This document shows, in pieces, positions 8,276 to 17,120 of a DNA stretch of 64,000 nucleotides (the first letter of the stretch is position 1; each line of letters opens with the position of its first letter). The translations under genes and the position numbers were made by a program. The notes under the pieces are model-generated. The model searched no databases, had not been told where the DNA came from, and saw only the letters and a list, made by a program, of their open reading frames with translations. The stretch covers positions 1 to 64,000 of the forward strand of contig NZ_BCYO01000022.1 of NCBI RefSeq assembly GCF_001598235.1, in the 5' to 3' direction. The DNA comes from Polaromonas jejuensis NBRC 106434 (GTDB lineage Bacteria; Pseudomonadota; Gammaproteobacteria; Burkholderiales; Burkholderiaceae_C).

Positions 8276-9145
8276 TTACGCGGCCTTTTTGCGCTGTGCC
8301 GCGTGCCAGCGTTGTTCATACTGCATCGGGCTGAGGTAACCCAGCGATGAATGCAGGCGTCGGTGATTGTAGAAGGCCATCCAGTCCAAGACGGCGTCCA
8401 TGGCCTCACGTCGGGTGGCGAATTTCCTGCCATACAGGCTCGCGGTCTTCAGCCGCCCCCAGAAGCTCTCGGTCGGCGCGTTATCCCAGCAGTTGCCCTT
8501 CCTGCTCATCGATGAGCGCATACCCCAGCTCTTCAAAGCATCCTGGAACTCGTGGCTGCAATACTGGCTGCCACGGTCGCTGTGGAAGATCAGGCCGGCA
8601 GCGGGACGACGGCGCCACCATGCCATGGCCAGCGCCTCCTTGACGAGACTGGCGTGCATGTGCGGCTGCATACTCCAGCCCACCACCTGTCGGCTGAACA
8701 GGTCGATGACGGCCGCCAAGTACACCCAGCCCTCGTCGGTGGCGATGTAAGTGATGTCGCCACTCCACAGCTGGTTGGGCGCCTCGGGGATGAATCGGCG
8801 CTGCACCAGGTCGGGGGCCACCGGCAGGCTGTGCCGGCTGTCGGTGGTCACCACGAACTTGCGCTTGGTTCTGGCGCGCAGACCGTGCTGCTGCATCAGG
8901 CGGCGCACGCGTTCCTTGCCGATCCGGATCCCGCGGGCGAGGAGTTCCTTGTGCATGCGCGGCCAGCCGTACTCGCCCTTGACCTCGGCGTGGATGGCGC
9001 GCATGTGCGCGAGCAGGGCCTCATCGCTGTAACTTCCAGCCGGGCCGGGGCGGTCTGATTGGCGCCGGCGCCGCCAGCTGAAATACCCACTGGCACTGAC
9101 CTGCAGAACCTCGCAGGCCACACTGACCGGGTACTGCCTTCTCAT
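8276..9145 (-). CDS. IS3-family transposase OrfB
   Basis: The catalytic half of the transposase, 289 residues, with an HTH_21-like region (EYGWPRMHKELLARGIRIG) and the rve integrase core. The DDE residues are seen in GDITYIATDEGW, FHSDRGSQYCS and DNAPTESFWGRLK. It overlaps orfA by 4 bases and is normally made as an OrfAB fusion by -1 frameshifting. It looks intact. Confidence 0.92.
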   Translation of the reverse strand: MRRQYPVSVACEVLQVSASGYFSWRRRRQSDRPGPAGSYSDEALLAHMRAIHAEVKGEYGWPRMHKELLARGIRIGKERVRRLMQQHGLRARTKRKFVVTTDSRHSLPVAPDLVQRRFIPEAPNQLWSGDITYIATDEGWVYLAAVIDLFSRQVVGWSMQPHMHASLVKEALAMAWWRRRPAAGLIFHSDRGSQYCSHEFQDALKSWGMRSSMSRKGNCWDNAPTESFWGRLKTASLYGRKFATRREAMDAVLDWMAFYNHRRLHSSLGYLSPMQYEQRWHAAQRKKAA

Positions 9146-9468
9146 TTTGTGAATCCAGGCGTACCTCGCAGCGTGTCCTGCGCGAAGTACGCCGCCGCCT
9201 TTTTTGCGATGTCGCGCTCCATCCTCAGCCGTGCGTTCTCCGCTCGCAGGCGGGCCAGCTCCATTTGCTCGGCCGTCACCGACGCAGGCGTGTCGCCTGC
9301 ACCGCTGAGCGCGCCCTTGGCGTCCTGGCGAACCCAGTTACCCAGGCTGGCCTTGGGAATACCCAGCACCTTGGCCACGACCGCGATGGATTGCCCGGCC
9401 TTCACCTGCCGAACTGCCTCCAGTTTGTATTCCTGCGTGTACTGGGCACGCACTTGCTTTGTCGACAT
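9142..9468 (-). CDS. IS3-family transposase OrfA
   Basis: An HTH_Tnp_1 protein beginning MSTKQVRAQYTQEYKLEAVR, with the helix-turn-helix GQSIAVVAKVLGIPKASLGN and a leucine-zipper-like C-terminal part (EQMELARLRAENARLRMERD). The frame is open 30 bases further upstream, but this start fits the family. It binds the IS ends and supplies the N-terminal part of the OrfAB transposase. Confidence 0.88.
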   Translation of the reverse strand: MSTKQVRAQYTQEYKLEAVRQVKAGQSIAVVAKVLGIPKASLGNWVRQDAKGALSGAGDTPASVTAEQMELARLRAENARLRMERDIAKKAAAYFAQDTLRGTPGFTK

Positions 9469-10286
9469 TTCCTGACTCCTTGAACACATTTTGAACAAGG
9501 CTCAAGAACTCCACTTTTCGGGGGCAAGGTCACTGTGACGCCAATCATGGCGGCAAAGCTTGGGCCAAGATTGCCATTTCTAAAAGGAAAGAGCTGGGAG
9601 ACAGAACCATCCAGATAGAGGGCATCACGGCATCCCAGCTTGTCACGCAGCTGTCGGGCGAAGTCATAAAAGTTAATGGGTGATCGGCTTTTGACCAAGA
9701 CAAAATCGGTTGCCGTTACAACGCAAGCCGCATTTCGTACAACTCGGTTTTCCGAGCCCGGTGTGAACAACGGATTGATTTGGCCATTGCGCAACAGGAT
9801 GGGTCCAGACTGCGTTGCATAACGAATGGATGGCAGTCGCGTCTCAAGTTCGACGGCCATCTCGTCGGTACTCAGAATCGTGGCCTCGCGATCCGATAGC
9901 AGCAAGACGCCGTTGGGTTGCAAGTAGAAATTGCCATAGGCCTCCTTGCGAGTATTGAGTTTGTGCAATACCTTCCCAGCTTCGATGTATAGACCAATAG
10001 GCCGCAAGTCCGTACCATAAATACCGGCATTGGTAGCACAGATCAGTTGTTCGTTGCGGCCCAGAAGCCACGCACCCAAACGGCTGAAATTAGCGAATAC
10101 AGAACCGTCCGCCGCCCGCCAGAACATGCGCACGTTGTCTCGGGCCAAATTGAGTTGGCAGGCATCGATTGTTTGATCGGCCTGACCATAGCTCGCGAAT
10201 ATGGCTCCAGATACAGGCAAGGCTATGAGCGCAATGGACAACCCTAGCGTGGCGCAGGTGAAGCTGGAACGGAAAAGGATTGGCAT
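9402..10286 (-). CDS. DUF2233 / phosphodiester glycosidase-like exported protein, tail replaced by an IS
   Basis: This is a periplasmic protein with an N-terminal signal peptide (ending about VSGAIFA) and the NAGPA/DUF2233 fold signatures: CATNAGIYG, GNFYLQPNGVLLL, ATQSGPILLRNG and DALYLDGSVSQLF. Related proteins cleave phosphodiester-linked sugars. The IS at 8237-9532 entered three codons before the native stop. The original end, rebuilt across the IS, is IGVTVPTKP with stop at 8217-8219. The present frame reads on into the IS and adds about 40 foreign residues. The conserved domain is otherwise complete, so activity may persist. Role in the element A cargo is unknown. Confidence 0.78.
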   Translation of the reverse strand: MPILFRSSFTCATLGLSIALIALPVSGAIFASYGQADQTIDACQLNLARDNVRMFWRAADGSVFANFSRLGAWLLGRNEQLICATNAGIYGTDLRPIGLYIEAGKVLHKLNTRKEAYGNFYLQPNGVLLLSDREATILSTDEMAVELETRLPSIRYATQSGPILLRNGQINPLFTPGSENRVVRNAACVVTATDFVLVKSRSPINFYDFARQLRDKLGCRDALYLDGSVSQLFPFRNGNLGPSFAAMIGVTVTLPPKSGVLEPCSKCVQGVRKCRQSKCVPSTRRNTNWRQFGR

Positions 10287-10685
10287 GGCGACTCAGAGAG
10301 ACTTCATCAATTTTCTCTGAAAACTGTCGCAGGAAAACTTTCGATCAAAAAACACCATGAAATGGCGAATTGACTCACTGAGTAAAGTCCATGCTTACGT
10401 CAAATCAGCGCATGGTTAGGTATCGGCCACAAACCGGCGCTCTCTGGTGCTTGTGACCCGCAAAAAATGCGCTACTGCATTGTTCGCCGCTGTCGTGAAA
10501 CAATTTCGTATTCGCAGCTGTTCCATCGCCTTCGCCACCGCGATAGCAGGGGGCAGGTCAAATCAGACATGAATGCTTCGAATTGAGAGTGTTCTATGTT
10601 CCTGCTATTGGGATGAAAACCCATAAGCGCGCTTATATTTAACCAAGATCAGTTAGTGTTCAACTCAAGTTAGATTGTTAAGACA
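10287..10685. other. AT-richer intergenic stretch after fbpC
   Basis: No gene is seen. The stretch contains the palindrome ATAAGCGCGCTTAT (about 10,621-10,634) and distant inverted arms AGTTAGTGT (10,651-10,659) and ACACTAACT (10,683-10,691) overlapping the fbpC stop. These may end fbp transcription. It must also hold the promoter of the DUF2233 gene. Confidence 0.4.
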
Positions 10686-11747
10686 CTAACTAAGTCTTGC
10701 AAAGGTGGCAACTTCACCCTCAACGGTTAATCCAACGTCCTGCCCTTGCGCTGGACAACGGTGCCCCGGCACGCGCGCCGTCAGCAGCGAACCGTCAGTC
10801 GCCAGGTGCAGGCGAACACAGGCATCGTGCCCATAGAACGCTATATCGAACACTTGCGCGCGAATCGAACTATCGGCAGTCCCTGTATGCGAGCGGGGAG
10901 AAGGGCCCAAGCGGATCTGCTCTGGACGCAGCAGTACGCTAACCTTGCCCTGCGGCATATCGGTCATCATGGGCAGAGTGCCGAGCGTGCAGCTTACTTG
11001 ACCGCCAGCGGCTATCCCAGGCAGCAGAACTGCGTCGCCAACAAAACGCGCCAGCTCGGCGGTCACTGGCCGTCGATAGAGCGTTTCCGGTCCGGCTATC
11101 TGCAGAAGTCGGCCTTCCCAGAGTACCGCAACCTGGTGCCCCATCGACAACGCCTCAGACTGGTCGTGGGTCACTAACAACGCGGTTGCGCCCGCGGCAC
11201 TAAGCGCATCAGCCACAGCCTTGCGGGTTTCCACCCGGAGTGCGGCGTCGAGAGCAGAAAACGGCTCGTCCAGCAACACCAAAGCCGGCTGCGGCGCCAA
11301 AGCGCGAGCTAAAGCCACCCGCTGTTGCTGCCCACCCGACAATTGCTGAGGTGCGCGGTTGGCAAAGCTGGCCGGCAGGCCGACGATTTCCAGCAGTTCG
11401 TCCACCCGATAGCGGGCGCGTCGCTGATCGCGCGGTAGCCCGAACACGATATTTTCAACCACGGATAGATGGGGAAACAACGCTCCCTCCTGGGGCACGT
11501 AGCCGATCCGGCGCCGGTCCGGCGGCAAGTGAACGCCCGGGCCACTGACCGTTTGCTGGTTGAGAAGAATGGTGCCGCCATCGGCGCGCTCGAACCCACA
11601 CACCAACCGCAGCAACGTGGTCTTGCCGCTGCCGGACGGCCCGAGGATGGCTACAAACTCTCCGGCCGGGACGATCAGGTCAAGATCGCTCAGCACGGGA
11701 TGCGTGCCAAAATTTTTTCTCAAACCTTCAATGCGCAGCTCAGCCAT
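10686..11747 (-). CDS. fbpC: ferric iron ABC transporter, ATP-binding protein
   Basis: An ATPase of 353 residues that powers Fe(III) import from the periplasm. Walker A is GPSGSGKTTLL, the Q-loop is YVPQEGALFPHLS, the signature QLSGGQQQRVALARAL, Walker B LVLLDEPFSALD and the switch His in LLVTHDQSEAL. A TOBE-like domain fills the C-terminal third (VSVLLRPEQIRLG). The FbpC/PotA-type layout and place after fbpA and fbpB fix the substrate class as iron. It is the last gene of the operon, 84 bases after fbpB. Confidence 0.9.
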   Translation of the reverse strand: MAELRIEGLRKNFGTHPVLSDLDLIVPAGEFVAILGPSGSGKTTLLRLVCGFERADGGTILLNQQTVSGPGVHLPPDRRRIGYVPQEGALFPHLSVVENIVFGLPRDQRRARYRVDELLEIVGLPASFANRAPQQLSGGQQQRVALARALAPQPALVLLDEPFSALDAALRVETRKAVADALSAAGATALLVTHDQSEALSMGHQVAVLWEGRLLQIAGPETLYRRPVTAELARFVGDAVLLPGIAAGGQVSCTLGTLPMMTDMPQGKVSVLLRPEQIRLGPSPRSHTGTADSSIRAQVFDIAFYGHDACVRLHLATDGSLLTARVPGHRCPAQGQDVGLTVEGEVATFARLS

Positions 11748-11831
11748 GAAATTGCCTAAATGTCATATTGTCGATAAACCGCATCTGTCGCGATGTCGAC
11801 CCCTCTTTGGGGCGCGAAAAACGTAAATACT

Positions 11832-13433
11832 TCAAAAAAGGCGCGCTGCGTCACCCAGGACGGCCGTCTTGCCAAATAGGGACATCAAAAGCCAGGTGGC
11901 GCACAGCGAGATCACCACCAGAATTGCCGCATAGGGGGCCGCGGCTGCAAAAGCCAGTGCCGACGTATCCGCCCAAATCTGGGTGGCCAGTGTCTCCGTT
12001 CCTATAGGCGAAAGCAGCAACGTGGCAGTGAGTTCGGTCACGACGGCAATGAACACCATGCTGGCTGCAGCGCCCAAACCCGGAGCGGCCAGCGGCAACA
12101 CCACGCGCCACAAGACCAGCCAGCGGTTGAGACCCAGCGAACGTGCCATATCCTCCAGACGTGCTTCAGCCTGCAGCAAAGCAGCGCGGACGCTGACCAA
12201 TGCCAGGGGCAAGAACAAGATGGCGTAGGCTAGCACCAACATGGCAGCCGTTTGATATAGCGGTGTGATCAGGTGGATCGCCAGCGACACCAGGGCCAGA
12301 GAGATAACGATGCCAGGCACGCCTTGCGCCAAATACACGGTGCGCTCCAAAACTGTGGAAATGTGTCCGGGATAACGTGCCAGCAAGTATCCGAAAGGCA
12401 GCGCCAGGAGCGTGGTCAGCGCAGCGCCTGCCAGTCCGAGCTCGACCGAGGACAAGGTCGCGTCAAACAGCAGCGCCGGGGACACTTCGGCCGGCGTCAC
12501 GGCGGCTTCGCCGTGCTGCAGCGTCCAATAGGCGATGGTGCCCAGTGGGACCACTAGCGTGATCACCGCCAGGCAAACAAACCCCGCCACTACCGGCACC
12601 GCGCACCACCCGAGCGAGTGCCGGTTGGGGGCACGCCGTGCGCCGCGATCCAACCGGTCGTAGCGCGCCTTGCCGCGTATCCGAAATTCCGCTACCAGGC
12701 AGACCAGGCACAGCAGCATCAGCACGCTGGCCAGCATGGCGGCGCCGGCGCCGTCGAAGCCAACGCGGTATTCCGCGTAGATCTCGGTGGTAAACGTGTG
12801 AAATCGCAGCAGCGCGAAGGCGCCGAACTCCGACAAGGACCCAAGTGCCACCAGAAGCATGCCGCCCAGCAAGGCCGGACGCAGCTGCGGCAGCACCACG
12901 CGGCAAAAACAAGCCAATGGCCCTAAACCAAGTGCGCGTGCGGTCTCTTCCAGTGCAGGATCCATTCCGCGCAGCGAGGCGGCCACCGGCAAGTAGACCA
13001 GGGGATAGTACGCCGTGGTGATCACCAATAGTGCGCCATAAAAATCCTGTAAAGCGTGGCTGATCGAAACCCAAGCGTAGCTGGTGATGAAAGGGGGAAT
13101 CGCCAGCGGCACGACGGCCAGTACCGCCCAAAGCCGGCGCCCGGGCAGCGCGGTTCGCTCGACAAACCAGGCGGAGGCAGTGCCAATCACGCCACAGGAC
13201 AGGGTCGCCGAAACCGTAATCAACAAGGTGTTGAGCGCGAGGTCGGCCACGATAGGCCGCAGCAGCAAATCCAACGCATTGCCGAGGCTAAAGCTCAAAG
13301 CGTGCCAGAGTGTGAACGCCAGCGGCAATAGAACCAAAAGCGCAACGAAGACCGCGGAGACCATCAACCCGGTCGGGGGCCACCTCGAAGGAGCCAAGCG
13401 ATCGGACACCTGCGACTCGGCGGTGCCGCTCAT
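11832..13433 (-). CDS. fbpB: ferric iron ABC transporter, permease (fused double domain)
   Basis: An inner-membrane permease of 533 residues with about twelve hydrophobic segments and two BPD_transp_1 halves. EAA-like loops are visible as EETARALGLGPLACFCRVVL and LEDMARSLGLNRWLVLW. This duplicated architecture is typical of FbpB/SfuB iron permeases. It starts 14 bases after the fbpA stop. Confidence 0.9.
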   Translation of the reverse strand: MSGTAESQVSDRLAPSRWPPTGLMVSAVFVALLVLLPLAFTLWHALSFSLGNALDLLLRPIVADLALNTLLITVSATLSCGVIGTASAWFVERTALPGRRLWAVLAVVPLAIPPFITSYAWVSISHALQDFYGALLVITTAYYPLVYLPVAASLRGMDPALEETARALGLGPLACFCRVVLPQLRPALLGGMLLVALGSLSEFGAFALLRFHTFTTEIYAEYRVGFDGAGAAMLASVLMLLCLVCLVAEFRIRGKARYDRLDRGARRAPNRHSLGWCAVPVVAGFVCLAVITLVVPLGTIAYWTLQHGEAAVTPAEVSPALLFDATLSSVELGLAGAALTTLLALPFGYLLARYPGHISTVLERTVYLAQGVPGIVISLALVSLAIHLITPLYQTAAMLVLAYAILFLPLALVSVRAALLQAEARLEDMARSLGLNRWLVLWRVVLPLAAPGLGAAASMVFIAVVTELTATLLLSPIGTETLATQIWADTSALAFAAAAPYAAILVVISLCATWLLMSLFGKTAVLGDAARLF

Positions 13434-13447
13434 GTCATGAAGCTCAA

Positions 13448-14452
13448 TTACAGGAGCCCGGCTGCCCGAAGCAAACGAGGAGACTGGCTGTCATCGCCCA
13501 GCTTCTGCATATCAATCGCCGGCGGGCTCAGCTGGTTGAAAGGCTTCAACACCTTGGAAGGAGCTACCTTCGGGTTCAGGGGGTACTCGAAGGTGACGTT
13601 GCTATTGGCGAAGAGCAACTGAGCGCGCTCGCTCACCAGGTAGGCAAGAAATTTTTGGGCGGCATCGACGTTTTTTGCCGTCTTGAGAATGCCCGCGCCG
13701 GACACGTTGATCAAGGCACCGATGTCGGCGTTGCCGAAGTGGTGCAGCGCGCTACGGATCCCCTTATCACCCAGTTCTGTCTTCAAACGCGCCCAGTAAT
13801 AGTTGTTGATGATGCCGACTGCCACCGCGCCCCGGTTGACTGCTGCCACCACGCCTTCATTGTCGTCAAAGGTTTGTGCGTTGGCATGCAGACCCTTTAA
13901 CCAGGCCAGGGTAGCCTGCTCGCCCTTCAGTGCCAGCACCGCGCTAACCAACGGCAGGAAGTCGCCGTCCGACGGCGCAATAGCCAGCTTGCCTTTCCAC
14001 ACTGGATTGGCCAAGTCCATCAACGAGGCCGGCATGTTATTGGCCTGGATCATGAGAGTGTTGTAAACCAGTACATTTTCACGGGCCATCACGCCAACCC
14101 ACTCCCCGTGCGGCGAGCTGAACTGCGCGGGGATTACCGACAGGGCGGCGGGCTGGACCTTGCTCAGCAGGCCTTTGCCTTCCAAAAGCATCAGCTCCGG
14201 CGAGTTGGAGGTGAAGTAAACATCGGCCGGCGAGGACTTGCCTTCAGCCAGCAGTTGCGCAGCAAGTGCCGGGCCTTCGCCGGAACGCAACTTCACGCTG
14301 ATGCCGGTCTCTTTCTCAAAGTCTGCAGCCAGCAGCTTGACGGTCTGCGGATGCTGCGCGCTGTACAAGATCAACGACGCGGCCTGTGCCAATCCGCTCG
14401 CGAGGGTAAGCGCAAAGGTGAGCGCGACGGTTTTGAAGAGTTTGCTGTTCAT
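13448..14452 (-). CDS. fbpA: ferric iron ABC transporter, periplasmic binding protein
   Basis: A 334-residue FbpA/FutA-type protein. A signal peptide ends at GLAQA|ASLILYSAQ. The domain shows typical features such as LLAEGKSSPADVYFTSNSP and the Tyr-Tyr iron-ligand pair in GIINNYYWARLK. It captures Fe(III) and delivers it to FbpB. It lies 166 bases downstream of efeB; no separate Fur-like site was seen in that gap, so it is probably read from the upstream promoter. Confidence 0.9.
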   Translation of the reverse strand: MNSKLFKTVALTFALTLASGLAQAASLILYSAQHPQTVKLLAADFEKETGISVKLRSGEGPALAAQLLAEGKSSPADVYFTSNSPELMLLEGKGLLSKVQPAALSVIPAQFSSPHGEWVGVMARENVLVYNTLMIQANNMPASLMDLANPVWKGKLAIAPSDGDFLPLVSAVLALKGEQATLAWLKGLHANAQTFDDNEGVVAAVNRGAVAVGIINNYYWARLKTELGDKGIRSALHHFGNADIGALINVSGAGILKTAKNVDAAQKFLAYLVSERAQLLFANSNVTFEYPLNPKVAPSKVLKPFNQLSPPAIDMQKLGDDSQSPRLLRAAGLL

Positions 14453-14618
14453 TTCGATGACTTCCAGGTGATGGTTTTCTAGCGAGGTCGGCTGTAGGCC
14501 GTACAGCTAACCCAAACAATCGGCCACTTGCCAAAACGGCGAATGGGCTTCACATACAGCGTTTTGAACCGTCCCTTCAGCCAAACGGGATGGAGCTCAA
14601 AACGAACCCGAAGGACTT

Positions 14619-15899
14619 TTAGCTTTTCAACCCCTCGAACAGCGATGCGCCAACGAATCCGCTCTCAAGCGTTCCAGGCGGACAAGCGAAGATCCCGCTG
14701 CCAACGTGGGTGATGTACTGGTTCATCATGTCCTGTGTCGATAGGGTCTTATTGATGGCAATGAAACCACTTCGCGGATCGCGCTGGTAGGCGACGAAGA
14801 AAAGCCCGGCGTCATACATGATTCCCTGGTGCCAGGGCGGCCACCGCTCAGCGTAGAAGTTCGCGCCGTCGTTATACGAATAGCCACGGCGAAGAATCAG
14901 GGCTCCATCGTTGTGGGCTGACGAAGCAACTCGCGAATGGGCCGTGTCCGGGATGACGAGGTTGCCGTCCGCGTCGGTAGCCTTCAGATCCAATGGTTCG
15001 AACTCGTGCTTCTTGCCCAGGGGGGCGCCGCTGGCTTTGTGGCGGCCAACCACCTGCTCCTGGAAACCGAGATTGGTGCGGTCCCAGTGCTCAAGCGAGA
15101 TGCGGATGCGGCGCACCACCAGATAGGAGCCTCCTTGCATCCAGCCTCCTTCCTTGCCAACCCAGACACGCTCGTCCATCAGTGTCGGATTCTTGGTTGA
15201 AGGGTTATTGGTGCCATCCTTGAAACCCATGAGATTGCGCGTCGTGCCGCTGACAAATCCAGTCTGTGCCCACTTGAGGGTGGCGATGCCATTCGCCATG
15301 GCCGCCAACTGGCGCACCGCGTGGAACGCCACCTGCGGATCATCTGAACATGCCTGGACCGAGATATCTCCTCCGGACCTCTCCAGCACCAATTGATCAC
15401 CGTTGAATTTGGGCAGATCGACCAACGCCTCCGGACGCCGGGAGGCAAGTCCATAGCGGTCGACACCATCACGCATGAACATCCCCGGGCCGAAGCCAAA
15501 GGTGACCGTCAGACGGGCCGGAGAAAGGCCGACCGCCTCGCCTGAGTCGGCTGGCGCCACCTCGGAATCGGTGCTCAGCGGTTGGGCGGTATCTCCACGG
15601 GTCATGCGGCTGGCCGCGGCGGTCCAGCGTTTGAGCAGTTCAATCAGTTCAGCACGCTTGGCGGTGTCGAGATCGAATGCTGCAAAGTAAGTGTGGGTCT
15701 GTTGCGGGGTGAGGATACCGCCCTGATGCTTGCCCCAGAACGGCACCGATTTCTGGTTGAGCTGCGAAGTCTGGGCATGGGCCGTTGCAGCCGCCGCCGT
15801 GGCGGTTCCTCCAACGCCGAGCGTGCTGGCGGCCACCGCCAGGCTGCCGCCAAGGAGGCCGCGCCGTGACACCTGCGGATTTTGCTCGGAGTCGCTCAT
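14619..15899 (-). CDS. efeB: Tat-exported Dyp-type peroxidase / deferrochelatase EfeB
   Basis: A 426-residue Dyp peroxidase. The N-terminus has a twin-arginine signal (VSRRGLLGG, then an Ala-rich core to AHAQT), so it is exported folded with haem. The fingerprint GFKDGTNNP carries the distal catalytic Asp, and HSRVASS...LILRRGYSYNDG covers the proximal haem pocket. EfeB proteins oxidise or extract iron to aid uptake, usually with EfeU and EfeO. Here neither is present and an FbpABC importer follows instead. The start overlaps the upstream gene by 4 bases (ATGA), showing tight coupling. Confidence 0.9.
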   Translation of the reverse strand: MSDSEQNPQVSRRGLLGGSLAVAASTLGVGGTATAAAATAHAQTSQLNQKSVPFWGKHQGGILTPQQTHTYFAAFDLDTAKRAELIELLKRWTAAASRMTRGDTAQPLSTDSEVAPADSGEAVGLSPARLTVTFGFGPGMFMRDGVDRYGLASRRPEALVDLPKFNGDQLVLERSGGDISVQACSDDPQVAFHAVRQLAAMANGIATLKWAQTGFVSGTTRNLMGFKDGTNNPSTKNPTLMDERVWVGKEGGWMQGGSYLVVRRIRISLEHWDRTNLGFQEQVVGRHKASGAPLGKKHEFEPLDLKATDADGNLVIPDTAHSRVASSAHNDGALILRRGYSYNDGANFYAERWPPWHQGIMYDAGLFFVAYQRDPRSGFIAINKTLSTQDMMNQYITHVGSGIFACPPGTLESGFVGASLFEGLKS

Positions 15900-17047
15900 T
15901 TGGCCAGCACCAGCATATTCACTTCATCTTCCACATAGTAGAAACCGTCGCCTTCAGGGGTCATGGCGATCCCGAACAAGTCACCGTTGCCGGGCGGAGT
16001 CTGGGCCTTGTTGTTGTCGATCCATTGTGCGTAAATCTGTGTCCCGCTCTCCGGGTCGATCTCCACCACCTTGCCATTGGAGCCGTTGACCACCAGAAGA
16101 TGGCCATTGGGCGCGGTGACCATCGCCAGCGGACGCAGGAGCAAGCCGTCGCGAGTCAACGTACGGCCAACTCCGGCGCTGGTGGTGCGCGTGGTGGCCC
16201 CCCAGATCTCGCTGATCCGGTTGCCCAGTGCGTCAGAGACGTAGAGTTTGTCATCCTTGCCGAGTGCGAGACCGGTAGGGCCGATCAGGAACACGCTTTT
16301 GTCGGCCTGCGCGCCAAAGCCGCTGGCTACCACGGTCTGGCCGCTGATGGTAGGAGGCTTGCCCTCGGGGATGGCCAATTCGAGACGCAGCACAGTGGAC
16401 TGATTGACAACCGGCGGCTGGCCCTTGGCGCTGCCCACGCCGAAGCCGGCATTGCTGACGAACAGCGTCGCTGTGCTGCCATGGTCGATCACGGCCATAT
16501 TGCCCCAAGGGTTGTTGATATTTGGGCTGGACCAGACATCGGCCACCTGGCCTTGCGAGTCGAGCACGATCAGGCAACCCGCACCCTTGGTATCGGTGGT
16601 GCCATCGTTGCTGGGCGTGCTGCCGACAATGACCCAACCGCTCTTCAAAACTGTCATCGCAGTGCTCAGGCCCACGCCGCCTGGGCATTTGGGCAAGTCG
16701 CGCGGCAATTGCGCGAACAGAGACAACTTCTTGCTGGCCGGGCTGTAGAGAACGATCGTGGTACCTAATCCCTGGAGGTTCGCAGCGTTGTTGAAGTTGT
16801 CGACCAGCACGTCGCCTTGCTGGAACTTGCCGGCGGACACCGGCGCCACTGCGATCGCGTAGGGGTTTTGGTCGCCATTGTCCGGAACAGTGGTCGTCAG
16901 CAAGGTGTGCTTGCGTATGGTTTCCAGGAAACCCTTTGGCTGCTCCGCGCGAGCCGTCTGGGCGGCCAAGGCCAATAACCCGGCTGCAAGCATTAACAAG
17001 CCATTCTTCCCCGGATGCAACCGGAGGGTACTCAAACGCTTCATCAA
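15896..17047 (-). CDS. secreted NHL/beta-propeller-like protein
   Basis: A 383-residue protein with a signal peptide (core LLMLAAGLLALAAQTARA) and repeated beta-propeller-like segments such as NGHLLVVNGSNGKVVEID and KDDKLYVSDALGNRISEIW. No enzyme motif is recognised. It overlaps efeB by 4 bases, so the two are made together and both act outside the cytoplasm. A role as a partner of the Dyp peroxidase or in binding an iron chelate is inference from this coupling. Confidence 0.8.
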   Translation of the reverse strand: MMKRLSTLRLHPGKNGLLMLAAGLLALAAQTARAEQPKGFLETIRKHTLLTTTVPDNGDQNPYAIAVAPVSAGKFQQGDVLVDNFNNAANLQGLGTTIVLYSPASKKLSLFAQLPRDLPKCPGGVGLSTAMTVLKSGWVIVGSTPSNDGTTDTKGAGCLIVLDSQGQVADVWSSPNINNPWGNMAVIDHGSTATLFVSNAGFGVGSAKGQPPVVNQSTVLRLELAIPEGKPPTISGQTVVASGFGAQADKSVFLIGPTGLALGKDDKLYVSDALGNRISEIWGATTRTTSAGVGRTLTRDGLLLRPLAMVTAPNGHLLVVNGSNGKVVEIDPESGTQIYAQWIDNNKAQTPPGNGDLFGIAMTPEGDGFYYVEDEVNMLVLAK

Positions 17048-17120
17048 ACTTCTCCTGCTTCCCGTCTGTAAAGGGAATAACTGACTGTATGGAAAGACCT
17101 CATGTGCTCCGCCGCGCTAA

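Larger units (their letters stand above)
8237..9532 (-). mobile_element. complete IS3-family insertion sequence (1296 bp)
   Basis: Terminal inverted repeats begin TGACCTTGCCCC at both ends and continue to AGTTCTT. A 3-bp target duplication CTG flanks the element (8234-8236 and 9533-9535). It carries two overlapping frames, orfA and orfB, as usual for IS3-family elements. It is inserted three codons before the original stop of the DUF2233 gene. Confidence 0.88.
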
